Below are positions 40,693 to 48,950 of a DNA stretch of 48,950 nucleotides, piece by piece. The translations under genes and the position numbers were made by a program. The stretch comes from JAKFWF01 sp031429105. Lineage in GTDB: Bacteria > Pseudomonadota > Alphaproteobacteria > Rhizobiales > Hyphomicrobiaceae. How positions within the stretch are numbered: position 1 is the stretch's first letter; each line of letters begins with the position of its first letter. Under the pieces are notes generated by a model that ran no database searches, was not told the origin of the DNA, and was given only the letters and a program-made list of their open reading frames with translations. The DNA is taken from contig JANOYV010000045.1 of NCBI GenBank assembly GCA_031429105.1, forward strand, positions 1 through 48,950, in the 5' to 3' direction.

Positions 40693-42423
40693 TTAGCGGA
40701 ACTCCATCAATCGGGCGACGTATCGGGCGAACATATCGACTTCAATATTGATGTGATCGCCCACGGACTTCCTACCCCATGTGGTCACACTCAAGCTATG
40801 CGGAATGAGATTGACGCCAAAACGATTTGCCGCAACCTCATTGACGGTCAGCGAGGTGCCGTCGAGGGAGATCGACCCCTTCGGCGCGATGAATTGCGCA
40901 AGGCTGGGCGGCGCTTCCAGTACGAACCGTCGGCTGTCGCCGTCTTCGCGGATTTCGACAATCGTGGCGGTGCCATCAACGTGGCCTGAGACGATATGCC
41001 CGCCTAGTTCATCGCCAGCTTTGAGCGACCGTTCAAGGTTAACCTTGCGACCTAGTGTCCAAGACTGCAGCGTCGTTTTAGATAAGGTTTCGTTCGAGAC
41101 ATCAACGGTGAACTCGCTGACATGGCCGTGCGCCTTGACGCTCGTGGCCGTCAGGCAGCAGCCATCGCAGCAGATCGAGGCGCCAAGCGGGATCGATGCT
41201 GGCAGATAGCCTGACCGAATGGTGAACCGGCCGCCCTCGCGGGCAACGACTTCCCCCACATCCGTGATTAACCCAGTGAACATCGCTTTGCGTCCTTCGA
41301 ACTCATAGACGTCGATCGTATCACATCCAGCGGACGCAGTGGATAAGTGCTGCCACGCGGCAGAGTTAACAATCCGCTCGACGCTGTCACGACCGAAAGC
41401 CAGTCGACCGCTGATCGCGCCAACCGGGGTTGGTGCCCGCATGATGACGCATTGATCGACGAGGCCAGCGTCGAGAAAAGCCCCGGCAATCGTCGGGCCG
41501 CCCTCGACGAGCAGCCGTGTGATGCCACGGCCTGCCAGCACTTGCACCACTTGCGCCAGATCGAGTCCCCGGCCTGAAGCTGCGCGCGCAACCGGCACCA
41601 CTTCGATCGGTTGACCCGGGCCCCGCTCGATGTGTCGGGCGGCTGCCTGCGAGGTCGTAAATACCATCACCGGCACTTGACCGGCGGAGCGCATGAGCTG
41701 GCTGTCGGTGGGGAGTTGAAAATCGCTGTCCAAAACCACGCGCACCGGTGATTGGTCGTGCAGTCCTGGCAACCGACACGTGAGATCAGGGTCATCAGCC
41801 AAGGCGGTGCCGATACCAACCAAAACAGCGTCGGCCTCGGCACGCAGCAGATGGGCCTGCGCGCGCGCTTCGGGCCCAGTGACGAACACGGGATGGCCAG
41901 CCGTGCCGCGTGGCACCAGACCGTCAGCACCAACCGCGAGCTTGATCTGCACGAACGGTCGGTTGCGCGTGACGCGACTGATATGGCCGAGCGTGACGCG
42001 GCGACAGTCTGCGGCCAGCACCCCCACGTCAACATTAATGCCAGCGTTGCGTAGTCTCTCGATCCCGCGACCGGACACGCGCAAATCTGGATCTTCGATG
42101 CCAACCACAACGCGGGCAATGCCAGCTGCGATCACCGCATCGGCGCACGGTGGCGTTCTGCCGAAATGCGAGCACGGCTCAAGCGTGACATAGAGCGTTG
42201 CGCCCTTCGCACGGATGCCTGCGCGCGCAATGGCGATGGTTTCGGCATGCGGACGTCCCGTGTCAGCAGTCGTGCCACGCGCGATGATTTCACCGGAAAC
42301 GGGATCAACGATGATAGCACCGACCGATGGATTGGACCCGCTGCGCCCAAGCCCGCGCCGCGCCATCAACAGGGCTTGGGCCATATAGTGCACATCACCA
42401 TCAGATGGGATTGCAGCCGTCAT
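40693..42423 (-). CDS. ribD-ribE: Fused RibD-RibE: pyrimidine deaminase/reductase plus riboflavin synthase
   Basis: One frame of 576 codons joins two normally separate enzymes. Residues 1-380 are RibD: the zinc deaminase part has HAETIAIARAG and LEPCSHFGRTPPCADA, followed by the reductase (VRVVLDSDFQLPTDSQL, ITRLLVEGGPTIAGAFLDAG). Residues 381-576 are riboflavin synthase alpha with its MFTGLITDVGEV start and two lumazine-binding repeats (SGYLPASIPLGASICCDG; GGHIVSGHVDGTATI). The join reads ...EFEGRKA-MFTGLI with no stop and no linker, consistent with loss of the ribD stop codon. A GAAGGA site precedes the internal ATG at 41283, so free RibE could also be made. A sequencing indel is the alternative. 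Confidence 0.88.
   Translation of the reverse strand: MTAAIPSDGDVHYMAQALLMARRGLGRSGSNPSVGAIIVDPVSGEIIARGTTADTGRPHAETIAIARAGIRAKGATLYVTLEPCSHFGRTPPCADAVIAAGIARVVVGIEDPDLRVSGRGIERLRNAGINVDVGVLAADCRRVTLGHISRVTRNRPFVQIKLAVGADGLVPRGTAGHPVFVTGPEARAQAHLLRAEADAVLVGIGTALADDPDLTCRLPGLHDQSPVRVVLDSDFQLPTDSQLMRSAGQVPVMVFTTSQAAARHIERGPGQPIEVVPVARAASGRGLDLAQVVQVLAGRGITRLLVEGGPTIAGAFLDAGLVDQCVIMRAPTPVGAISGRLAFGRDSVERIVNSAAWQHLSTASAGCDTIDVYEFEGRKAMFTGLITDVGEVVAREGGRFTIRSGYLPASIPLGASICCDGCCLTATSVKAHGHVSEFTVDVSNETLSKTTLQSWTLGRKVNLERSLKAGDELGGHIVSGHVDGTATIVEIREDGDSRRFVLEAPPSLAQFIAPKGSISLDGTSLTVNEVAANRFGVNLIPHSLSVTTWGRKSVGDHINIEVDMFARYVARLMEFR
41284..41300 (-). promoter_or_regulatory. Possible internal ribosome site for free RibE
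   Basis: On the minus strand GAAGGACGCAAAGCG leads to the ATG at 41283 that begins the canonical MFTGLI start of riboflavin synthase. AAGGA with about 9 bases of spacing is a reasonable Shine-Dalgarno site inside the fused frame, perhaps a relic of the separate ribE gene. Confidence 0.5.
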
Positions 42424-42429
42424 CGGCGG

Positions 42430-42948
42430 TCAATGCCGCTTGGCAGTGGACGGCACTTGCACGATTTGTGGCTCACTCGCCGGCTCACCCTCTGTCGCAT
42501 CGCGGGCGATCTCGCTCAGTACTTCCTGAAAGTCCGACGCCTCACGGAAATCGCGATAAACGGATGCAAACCGCACATAGGCGACCGGGTCGAGCCCTTT
42601 CAGGCCCTCGATCACCATTTCACCGATTGCTGACGACGGGATCTCGCTTTCGCCCGAACTTTCGAGGCGCCGGACGATACCCGAGACCATGCGCTCGATA
42701 CGTTCGGGATCGACCGGCCTCTTGCGCAGCGCGATTTCCACTGAACTCAACAGCTTATCCCGGTCGAACGGGACTTTCTTGCCGGCCCGCTTGAGCACGG
42801 TCAGTTCGCGCAATTGCACCCGCTCGAACGTCGTGAAGCGGCCGCCGCAATCGGGGCATACCCGACGGCGGCGGATCGCCACGTTCTCCTCCGCAGGTCG
42901 GCTATCCTTGACCTGACTGTCGGGTGATCCGCAATAGGGGCAGCGCAC
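42430..42948 (-). CDS. nrdR: Ribonucleotide reductase repressor NrdR
   Basis: This is a 172-residue repressor with an N-terminal zinc ribbon (CPYCGSPDSQVKDSRP...RRRVCPDCGGRFTTFERVQL) and an ATP-cone (VLKRAGKKVPFDRDKLLSSV onward). It represses ribonucleotide reductase genes at NrdR boxes. The start is GTG 42948, since the protein must begin with the zinc ribbon, with GGAG upstream. It sits between glyA and ribD, the standard alphaproteobacterial arrangement, 6 bp before ribDE. Confidence 0.96.
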   Translation of the reverse strand: MRCPYCGSPDSQVKDSRPAEENVAIRRRRVCPDCGGRFTTFERVQLRELTVLKRAGKKVPFDRDKLLSSVEIALRKRPVDPERIERMVSGIVRRLESSGESEIPSSAIGEMVIEGLKGLDPVAYVRFASVYRDFREASDFQEVLSEIARDATEGEPASEPQIVQVPSTAKRH

Positions 42949-42966
42949 GAGACCGGCTCCTGGTAA

Positions 42967-44274
42967 CTAGCTGTAAATCGGGAAGCGACGGCACAACGCG
43001 ACCGCCTCTTCCTTGATGCGGGCTTCGATCAGCGGCGCGGTGCCATCCGGTGTTTGGGCGATGGCCGACAAAACGTCGGAAATCATCCGCCCGATTTCGC
43101 GGAACTCGGCGGTGCCGAACCCGCGTGTGGTGCCAGCCGGTGTGCCAAGCCGAATGCCCGACGTCACCCACGGCTTTTCGGGATCGAGGGGCACGCCGTT
43201 CTTGTTGCACGTGATGTGGGCACGGCCAAGCGCACGCTCGGACTTGGCGCCCGTCAGCTTCTTTGGACGCAGATCGACCAACATCAGGTGGTTATCGGTG
43301 CCGCCGGTCACGATATCGAAGCCGGACGCTTTGATCGTGTCGGACAGGACCTTTGCATTAGCGACCACTTGCGCCGCATAGATTTTGAAATCGGGCCGCA
43401 GCGCCTCACCGAATGCGACAGCCTTGGCTGCGATGATGTGCATCAGCGGTCCACCCTGGATGCCGGGGAACACGGCTGAATTGATTTTCTTGGCCATCTC
43501 TTCGTCGTTGGTCAGGATCAGGCCGCCGCGGGGACCGCGCAACGTCTTGTGCGTTGTCGTCGTCACCACATGGGCGTGCGGGAACGGCGAGGGGTGTGCG
43601 CCACCAGCGACGAGGCCCGCAAAATGCGCCATATCGACCATGAAGATTGCACCGACCTCATCGGCAATCTCGCGGAAGCGCTTGAAGTCCCACGTCCGGC
43701 TATAGGCCGAGCCACCGGCAATGATCAGCTTCGGTTTGGCACTGCGCGCGATTTTCGCCACCTCGTCCATGTCGATGGTCTGGTCGTCAGCCCGCACCGT
43801 GTACGGCACAACGTTGAACCACTTGCCGGATTGATTGACAGGTGAGCCGTGGGTCAAGTGTCCACCGGCTGCCAGATCCAGCCCCATGAAGGTGTCGCCC
43901 GGCTTGAGGCAGGCGAAGAACACCGCTTGGTTGGCCTGCGCGCCAGTCGGCGGCTGGACGTTGGCGAAGGCGCAGCCGAACAGCTTGGTCGCCCGCTCGA
44001 TGGCCAGCGTCTCGGCGATGTCAACGTACTGGCAGCCGCCGTAGTAGCGCTTGCCAGGATAGCCTTCCGCGTACTTGTTGGTTAGCACCGAGCCCGCCGC
44101 CTCGAGCACGGCCTTGCTGACGATATTTTCCGAAGCAATCAACTCGATCTCGTCACGTTGACGACCGAGTTCCTTGGCAACGGCTGAGGCAATTTCAGGG
44201 TCGCGCTGGCTTAGCGTTTCGGCAAAAAATGGATTGCTGTGTGATGCAATTGGTGAGGGAGCAGCCTGAGCCAT
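42967..44274 (-). CDS. glyA: Serine hydroxymethyltransferase
   Basis: This is a 435-residue PLP enzyme converting serine and tetrahydrofolate to glycine and methylene-THF. The N-terminal ELIASENIVSKAVLEAAGSV and NKYAEGYPGKRYYGGCQ, and the PLP lysine in VVTTTTHKTLRGPRGG, are textbook. The ATG at 44274 begins at MAQAAPSP; the frame remains open upstream to 44463 across the terminator of the marR gene, so that extension is rejected. It is probably the first gene of the glyA-nrdR-rib-nusB-thiL transcript. Confidence 0.97.
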   Translation of the reverse strand: MAQAAPSPIASHSNPFFAETLSQRDPEIASAVAKELGRQRDEIELIASENIVSKAVLEAAGSVLTNKYAEGYPGKRYYGGCQYVDIAETLAIERATKLFGCAFANVQPPTGAQANQAVFFACLKPGDTFMGLDLAAGGHLTHGSPVNQSGKWFNVVPYTVRADDQTIDMDEVAKIARSAKPKLIIAGGSAYSRTWDFKRFREIADEVGAIFMVDMAHFAGLVAGGAHPSPFPHAHVVTTTTHKTLRGPRGGLILTNDEEMAKKINSAVFPGIQGGPLMHIIAAKAVAFGEALRPDFKIYAAQVVANAKVLSDTIKASGFDIVTGGTDNHLMLVDLRPKKLTGAKSERALGRAHITCNKNGVPLDPEKPWVTSGIRLGTPAGTTRGFGTAEFREIGRMISDVLSAIAQTPDGTAPLIEARIKEEAVALCRRFPIYS

Positions 44275-44414
44275 GGGATGTGCCTTCTGATCAGCTTCGA
44301 ACAGGAGTGGTTCAACCGTCGCAAAAACGCCGACAATTGCCAACCGGAAGCGCCGTCTAGCATGCGAACGCGGGTCTCGCAAAGGAGCGCGACTGACGCT
44401 GCCCTTGGGAAACG

Positions 44415-44450
44415 AAAAAAGCGCGCTGACACCTTGTGCCAGCGCGCTTT
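44415..44450 (-). terminator. Rho-independent terminator of the MarR-family gene
   Basis: On the minus strand AAAGCGCGCTG, an 11-base loop region and CAGCGCGCTTT form a long GC-rich stem directly followed by a T-run (TTTTTT at 44420-44415). It lies 40 bp after the MarR stop codon and upstream of glyA, insulating the two. Confidence 0.85.
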
Positions 44451-44489
44451 GGTGCGCGATCAATTGAGCCGACGTACTGAATTGCGTGC

Positions 44490-45020
44490 TTAGCCGCCCG
44501 TCCGACCGCCGCGGCGCGGTTCAGCCACCATTGCGGCAGCACGCTCGCGCGAACTGGCTGTCACGCGGGCACTGCTGATCGGGCCCATCGTATCAACGAT
44601 CTTCTGCAAGGCATTGAGAAAACCGGCTCGTTGCGCAGCCGGCAACACAGCCAGGATCTCGTCATTCGTTGCCGTCGCGCCGGTCGCGGCGATTTCAAGT
44701 GCCGTACGACCGCTCGCCGACAAGCGCACCGCATACATGCGCGCGTCCTGCTTAGTACGGCGGCGCACCAGCATACCGCGTTCGACGAGGCGGCGGACGA
44801 TATCGGCAATGGTCGAACGGTCGATGCCGGTTGCGTCGACCAGGGCGGTTTGACTGACATCCTCTGACCGGGCGACGGTTGAAAGCACCGCAAACTGCCG
44901 CGGGGTCAATTCCGCTTTGCCGGTTTTGGTCGCAAACAGCTCATCGGCGCATTGGCCGGCTCGATGTAGCAAATGAATCGCAGACACGTCGACGACGTGT
45001 CCGTTCGGTACTCTCGTCAT
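44490..45020 (-). CDS. MarR-family transcription regulator
   Basis: This is a 176-residue winged-helix regulator. The core is ELTPRQFAVLSTVARSEDVS, TALVDATGIDRSTIADIVRR (recognition helix) and ERGMLVRRRTKQDARMYAVR (wing), followed by the dimer helix. Such repressors usually respond to small aromatic or oxidant ligands and often repress themselves. It is divergent from an AraC-type gene across 213 bp, which may be the target. It ends in a clear terminator, so it is monocistronic. Confidence 0.92.
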   Translation of the reverse strand: MTRVPNGHVVDVSAIHLLHRAGQCADELFATKTGKAELTPRQFAVLSTVARSEDVSQTALVDATGIDRSTIADIVRRLVERGMLVRRRTKQDARMYAVRLSASGRTALEIAATGATATNDEILAVLPAAQRAGFLNALQKIVDTMGPISSARVTASSRERAAAMVAEPRRGGRTGG

Positions 45021-45233
45021 TTTTTATTGGTCCTTGTGGATCGGAATCCGGCGCGTGCTCAGATCCCTACGCTCGGATTGAGTTGCTCGATCACTGCGCC
45101 CGTTATTTCTCTGAATACAGAATGACGCTTGCGGAAACTTGACCGTTGGACCACCGGGATTAACACTACGAGCGTTCAATTCGCACAACTGTCTTGTGCT
45201 CGCGCGTGCAACCGTCCTCGGAAAGGGCACAAT

Positions 45234-46298
45234 GTGCCATTGAGCGAACCAACCGTCCGTGCAAGCGTATTAGTGGCCTTGCCCGGCTATTTGAGTGCGC
45301 GCGGGGCCGAATTGAGCCCGCTGCTCATCGAGGCTGGGTTGGATCCGACGGCGCCGGACGATCGCAATCGTGCCATCTCATTGAACGCCACAGCAAAACT
45401 CTTCGAGCTCGTAGCCGAGCGTCTGTCCGATCCTGCGTTTGGCATATCCTACGCGTTGGCCTTTCCTATCGGCGGAAGCGGCCTGCTGGGCCATCTCATG
45501 ATGTCGGCGCCGACCGTGCGCTGTCTACTCAAGGTGGCGGCCCACTACATGGAAATACACACGATGCCGATGCAGCCGACGTTCGAAGACCGCGACACGG
45601 TCGGCTGGTTCGCGTTTACGTGGCCGACCACATTCACCGCGCCGCAGCAGCATTACACTGCGTTTGCCGTCGGCTGCCTCGTGCTGCGCCTTAAACTTGC
45701 GACCGGTCAAGCGTGGCGCCCCTTGGTCGCTGAGTTTCAGCACCGCGCGCCAGATATGCCGGAGGCATTGGAGGCCTATGCGCGCGTGTTTGGCAGTCGG
45801 CTCAAATTCGATCAGCCGCGTAACAGTATCGCGCTTGATCAGACCGCCCTCAGCAAGTCCATGCCGGTGACGATGGCGGGGCTATTTGACACCATACAAG
45901 AGTTGGGCGACCAGAAACTCAAAGCCAGCCAAGCTGTGCCCGACGATGACGCGGCAGCCCTTCACCGCCTGCTCGACCAGCTGCTGCTGGCCGAAGAGCC
46001 GTTCGATCTCGAGTCATGTGCTGCGGCCCTGGCAATGACAGTCCGGTCGCTGCAATGGCGTTTGGAGCAGGAGGGCACCAGCTACGAGCAGGTTCTGGTG
46101 ATGACGCGGATCGTCGCTGCCGAACGCTACTTGCGCGATAGCGATCACCAATTGACGCGGATTGCGAGCCTGCTCGGATTCTCGGAGCTGTCAGCCTTCA
46201 CCCGCTGGTGCCGGAAGCGGTTCAAAATGACGCCTAGCGCCTATCGGCAAAGTCTGCGGGCAGGCGGTGATCGCGCACGCGTCATAGACCCTGGATGA
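45234..46298 (+). CDS. AraC-family transcription regulator
   Basis: This is a 354-residue regulator of the AraC/OruR type with an N-terminal ligand-sensing domain (arabinose-binding-like, about 10-200, with PGYLSARGAELSPLLIEAGL) and a C-terminal AraC helix-turn-helix pair (ESCAAALAMTVRSLQWRLEQ, then LTRIASLLGFSELSAFTRWC and RKRFKMTPSAYR). GTG 45234 preceded by GGAAAGGG is the best start; the frame is open to 45129 without family resemblance. It is divergent from the MarR gene and overlaps, tail to tail, the DUF599 gene by 17 bp. Confidence 0.9.
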   Translation: MPLSEPTVRASVLVALPGYLSARGAELSPLLIEAGLDPTAPDDRNRAISLNATAKLFELVAERLSDPAFGISYALAFPIGGSGLLGHLMMSAPTVRCLLKVAAHYMEIHTMPMQPTFEDRDTVGWFAFTWPTTFTAPQQHYTAFAVGCLVLRLKLATGQAWRPLVAEFQHRAPDMPEALEAYARVFGSRLKFDQPRNSIALDQTALSKSMPVTMAGLFDTIQELGDQKLKASQAVPDDDAAALHRLLDQLLLAEEPFDLESCAAALAMTVRSLQWRLEQEGTSYEQVLVMTRIVAAERYLRDSDHQLTRIASLLGFSELSAFTRWCRKRFKMTPSAYRQSLRAGGDRARVIDPG

Positions 46299-47016
46299 TG
46301 CGGCGCGAGCGAGAGAAAAAATCGCGCCTGATCAGGATCACGAGCACCCAACTCGTCGCCACGATAAATGCCAGCGGATGGAAGAACCAGGCCATCGCAG
46401 CAATGGCGTAGTAGAATGCGCGTAGTCCGCTGTTGGTATGCTCGGCGGCAATGCCGATCAATCGTGCAGTCCGCACGGCATATTCCTCGCACTGCACCTC
46501 GTTGCCGACCCTGAATATCGGGGTCGCGCCGATCATGATGCCGGTATAATGCGAAAGACGGAACGCCCAGGCAAATTTGAAGAAAGCGAAAATGAAAATC
46601 GCCATCAATAACAACACCTTGAGTTCCCAGATCTCCGGCGTGGACTTGGCCACATAGGGCAACCGCTCAAGCAGCGCTTGCACCTTCTCGCCCGATCCCA
46701 TGATTGCAGCTAAGCCGCCGATCGCAATCGCGCTGGTCGAGGCAAAGAAGGCGTTGCCCTGACCCAACCCTTGCAGGACCACACCATCGAGCACGCGATT
46801 GTCGCGGCGTGCCATGTTGCGCATCCATTCGACCCGTTGAATCTGGATTGCGCCGACGATGCTGCGTCCTTCAAGGTGCGTGCGCTCGGCCAGAAACCGA
46901 TAACCGACAATCGAAACGACGAACCAGGCAAATGCCGCCACTTGCGCATTCGCAATTAACCATTGGTCCACTGAAATTACCCCGAAGCGACGTGCCGCGC
47001 CAAATACGCTGCCCAA
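46282..47016 (-). CDS. DUF599-family inner-membrane protein
   Basis: This is a 244-residue membrane protein with four predicted helices (about 18-40, 92-112, 135-155 and 210-232). The sequence WMRNMARRDNRVLDGVVLQG and the following GNAFFASTSAIAIGGLAAIM are characteristic of DUF599, a family of unknown function conserved in proteobacteria. It ends under the end of the AraC gene and has no same-strand neighbour nearby. Function unknown. Confidence 0.85.
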   Translation of the reverse strand: MGSVFGAARRFGVISVDQWLIANAQVAAFAWFVVSIVGYRFLAERTHLEGRSIVGAIQIQRVEWMRNMARRDNRVLDGVVLQGLGQGNAFFASTSAIAIGGLAAIMGSGEKVQALLERLPYVAKSTPEIWELKVLLLMAIFIFAFFKFAWAFRLSHYTGIMIGATPIFRVGNEVQCEEYAVRTARLIGIAAEHTNSGLRAFYYAIAAMAWFFHPLAFIVATSWVLVILIRRDFFSRSRRIIQGL

Positions 47017-47128
47017 GCACTATCGAAGCAGCGATCCGCCGCCAAGGCCTGCAACGCGCTGAGTGCCAGAATGCAACAGTCAGTCGGCCACTGCTTTCAA
47101 ATGCTTGCCAGTACACTAGAGTAGTTCC

Positions 47129-47623
47129 ATGGGAGAGGCTGGGAAGCGGAAACGAACAATCGTGCCGATCAAAATGTCATTTATACCTACGGTGACCGTT
47201 TGGCTCGCCTGCGCCACCCTCGCGAGCTCAGCACTTGGTGGCGGCGTTGCGGCGTGTGAGCGGGCTGACTTCGAGCAAGCTGTTGGCACCGCCTCGGCGA
47301 CCCTGCGCGACATGACCAAGCGCAACACACCTGATTTCCAAGATCGCCTGCGCGCGCTTAAGACCAAGCGAGGCTGGTCGACGGAGGATTTCGTCAAGGC
47401 GGCGGCCCCTCTTGTTGCCGATGAACGGATTGCCGAATTCGATCAAAAATCGGCCGAATATCTGATGAAGATCAATAGCCTTGGCGGCGAAGGCGCCAAT
47501 ACGGCAGCCCCCGATTGTCGCTTGCTGGAGACCCTGCGGAATAACATGACCGCGCTGGTCGAAACCCAGACCCAAAAGTGGGCCTACATGTTTGGCAAAC
47601 TGGATGCCGAACTGGCTAAATAG
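47129..47623 (+). CDS. Small exported protein of unknown function
   Basis: This is a 164-residue frame with a basic N-terminus (GKRKRT) and a hydrophobic signal sequence (about 16-43, ending ASSALGGGVAAC). VAAC could be a lipobox, so it may be a lipoprotein, or cleavage may follow AA as a normal signal peptide. The mature part is helical (ADFEQAVGTASATLRDMTKR, then EYLMKINSLGGEG) without a family I can name. An alternative start at 47174 (MSFIPT) would give a 149-residue protein with a more ordinary signal peptide. It precedes the polysaccharide deacetylase gene by 133 bp. Confidence 0.65.
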   Translation: MGEAGKRKRTIVPIKMSFIPTVTVWLACATLASSALGGGVAACERADFEQAVGTASATLRDMTKRNTPDFQDRLRALKTKRGWSTEDFVKAAAPLVADERIAEFDQKSAEYLMKINSLGGEGANTAAPDCRLLETLRNNMTALVETQTQKWAYMFGKLDAELAK

Positions 47624-47756
47624 CGCGATCAGACTAGGGAAAAAATCGATCGACGGACCATTGCTGACGAACCGCTGATCCGCCTTGCAACATGCCCGAC
47701 AAGAACCGATGGTCGCCGCTCGTGTGGCGTTGATTCGAACTGTCGGGAGACACCGG

Positions 47757-48950
47757 ATGCGCGCCTTCAGAGCGGCACTTCTATCGGCTGTAGTTGCAAC
47801 GTTTACGCTAGCAACCAACGCCACCGCGAACTGCACTCCTGGACAAGGCATTGGCCTTGCACGCATCGCCAACATCGATACGTCCACTGGACCGTTGTTT
47901 GGCGAACACACCGGCTACCAGCGCGCATCGAGCTTTTTAGGCCCCAAGGAGGTGGTCCTGACCTTCGATGACGGCCCGATGCCGTGGATCACCAAGTCGA
48001 TCCTCGACACGCTTGATCGCCATTGCACCAAGGCGACATTCTTCTCGGTTGGGAAAATGGCGATTGCGTATCCAGCAACCACGCGTGAAATCATGGGGCG
48101 CGGCCATACCTTGGGCACGCATACGTGGTCGCACCCACTCAACCTCAGGCGTTTGAAGCCAGAAGCCGCCGTCGACGAAATGGAACGTGGCTTTGCAGCC
48201 GTTGCCCTGGCAGCGGGCCAGCCGATTGCGCCATTTTTCCGCTTCCCCGGCCTCAACGATAACGCAGCTTTGCTGACTCATTTGCAGAGCCGCAAGGTTG
48301 CGACGTTCACCGTCGATGTGATTTCAAACGACAGCTACATCCATGATGCGACACGCCTGATCGAGTACACGTTGGCTCAGGTTGAAGCTCGCAAGGGCGG
48401 AATTGTGCTGTTCCACGACATTAAGGCTGCGACCGCGCGCGCCTTGCCGACGATCCTGACCGAACTCAAAGCGCGCGGCTACACCGTGGTGCACATGCGA
48501 TCAACCGCCGGGTTTGAACCGGTCCCTGGATATGACGCCCAGTTGGCACCCATTCTCGCCAAGGCGCAGCCGTCCGGCAAAGGCAATCTAGTGCCCTTCT
48601 ATGCGGCGGCGATTAGGCCCGATGCAGCACTTGTCGCCAGCATTCCGGAGTCCGCAGTTACGCCGGAAGCAAAAATCTACGTTGCACGGGCCAAAGAGGC
48701 CGCTCAATCGAAAGTTGGGCCCAAGCGCCCACTGGTGCGCACAGCTGCGGTAACACTTACAGCCGGTGAGCTAAAGTCGGCCCCAAAACAGGGCACGCCC
48801 TACGCCCGGACCGCTGCCGCCTCGGGCCAGCCCTTGCGCGTCCGGCAACCGGTCCAGCCGCCGTCTGCCGGTGGCTGGACAATGCCGTTCTCAGGCGGGT
48901 GGGTCACAACCGTCGCACCAACACCCCCGCCCCGCTTGCGCCGCAGTGCA
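47757..48950 (+). CDS. Polysaccharide deacetylase (NodB-like), cut at the window end
   Basis: The frame is open for 398 codons to the window end. After a signal peptide (MRAFRAALLSAVVATFTLAT, cleavage about residue 24-25) the NodB homology domain spans about 60-255: TFDDGP (69-74) with the metal Asp, HTWSHP with two His at 122 and 126, RFPG (162-165) and LFHDI (218-222). It should remove acetyl groups from a cell-wall or exported glycan; the exact substrate is unknown. The fourth motif reads VDVISND without the usual Trp. A Pro/Ala/Lys-rich tail follows (about 290-398). ATG 47757 has a GGGAGAC site. The true 3' end lies outside the window. Confidence 0.9.
   Translation, partial: MRAFRAALLSAVVATFTLATNATANCTPGQGIGLARIANIDTSTGPLFGEHTGYQRASSFLGPKEVVLTFDDGPMPWITKSILDTLDRHCTKATFFSVGKMAIAYPATTREIMGRGHTLGTHTWSHPLNLRRLKPEAAVDEMERGFAAVALAAGQPIAPFFRFPGLNDNAALLTHLQSRKVATFTVDVISNDSYIHDATRLIEYTLAQVEARKGGIVLFHDIKAATARALPTILTELKARGYTVVHMRSTAGFEPVPGYDAQLAPILAKAQPSGKGNLVPFYAAAIRPDAALVASIPESAVTPEAKIYVARAKEAAQSKVGPKRPLVRTAAVTLTAGELKSAPKQGTPYARTAAASGQPLRVRQPVQPPSAGGWTMPFSGGWVTTVAPTPPPRLRRSA

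Noticed and set aside
40096..40989. 297-codon plus-strand frame opposite the rib genes
   Set aside because: It is antisense to ribBA and ribDE, has no family features, and arises from the high GC content. The same holds for the long antisense frames at 18350-19162 and 20625-21314.
44275..44489. Possible glycine or other riboswitch before glyA
   Set aside because: Apart from the terminator of the MarR gene no riboswitch-like fold or conserved element was recognisable. No FMN riboswitch was seen before the rib genes either.
45129..45233. Longer start for the AraC-type regulator
   Set aside because: The extension overlaps the divergent promoter region and has no family similarity; GTG 45234 has a good ribosome site.

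Overview
The window looks like a chromosomal segment of a high-GC alphaproteobacterium, most likely from the Hyphomicrobiales (Rhizobiales). The evidence is the gene order glyA-nrdR-ribD/E-ribBA-ribH-nusB-thiL, a long iscR-led suf operon with a candidate Irr (ICE-like) site, an Aap-type general L-amino acid ABC transporter, and many small paralogous families (CHASE2 cyclase, BKACE, DUF599, DUF302). Genus cannot be read from the sequence. No rRNA, tRNA, CRISPR, prophage or insertion-sequence transposase was found.

Layout. 1-1300 is a repeat-rich accessory strip: a hicAB toxin-antitoxin pair lies between copies of two short palindromic repeat families, one of them a 69-bp element present three times. 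1500-7000 holds a FkbM methyltransferase, an NTT-type nucleotide transporter, a D,D-carboxypeptidase, two small unknown genes and a Wzx-like flippase. 7000-10800 (minus strand) holds a chromene-carboxylate isomerase-like protein, a 3-hydroxyisobutyrate dehydrogenase-like protein and RecQ. 11000-13100 is a MotA-like/OmpA-like membrane motor pair. 13200-16760 is a putative cAMP signalling module: FecR-domain protein, CHASE2 adenylate cyclase and a Crp/Fnr regulator. 16770-19500 carries a DUF302 protein and an SDR/hydrolase/cupin cluster.

19594-27389 (minus strand) is the Fe-S assembly operon iscR-iscS-sufB-orf-orf-sufC-sufD-sufS-sufT. It contains two cysteine desulfurases and two unrecognised small genes between sufB and sufC, and its upstream region holds an ICE-like dyad, a second dyad and a perfect hairpin. 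28459-33080 is an amino-acid ABC transporter in the unusual order aapP-aapJ-aapQ-aapM, with a stem-loop between aapJ and aapQ. 33273-37496 holds a GMC oxidoreductase, a GNAT acetyltransferase translationally coupled to phosphate acetyltransferase, and a BKACE-family enzyme.

37508-44274 (minus strand) is the housekeeping riboflavin/NusB/ThiL cluster led by glyA and nrdR. In it ribD and ribE are joined in one uninterrupted reading frame, and the GTP cyclohydrolase II half of RibBA has lost its zinc-cysteine motif (RibBX type). 44490-48950 holds divergent MarR and AraC regulators, a DUF599 membrane protein, a small exported protein and a polysaccharide deacetylase that runs off the window end.

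The most notable observations are the RibD-RibE fusion, the three 69-bp elements around hicAB, the two unknown genes inside the suf operon with its layered control region, and the FecR/cyclase/Crp and MotA-like/OmpA-like modules. No single locus is clearly a wholly new system.
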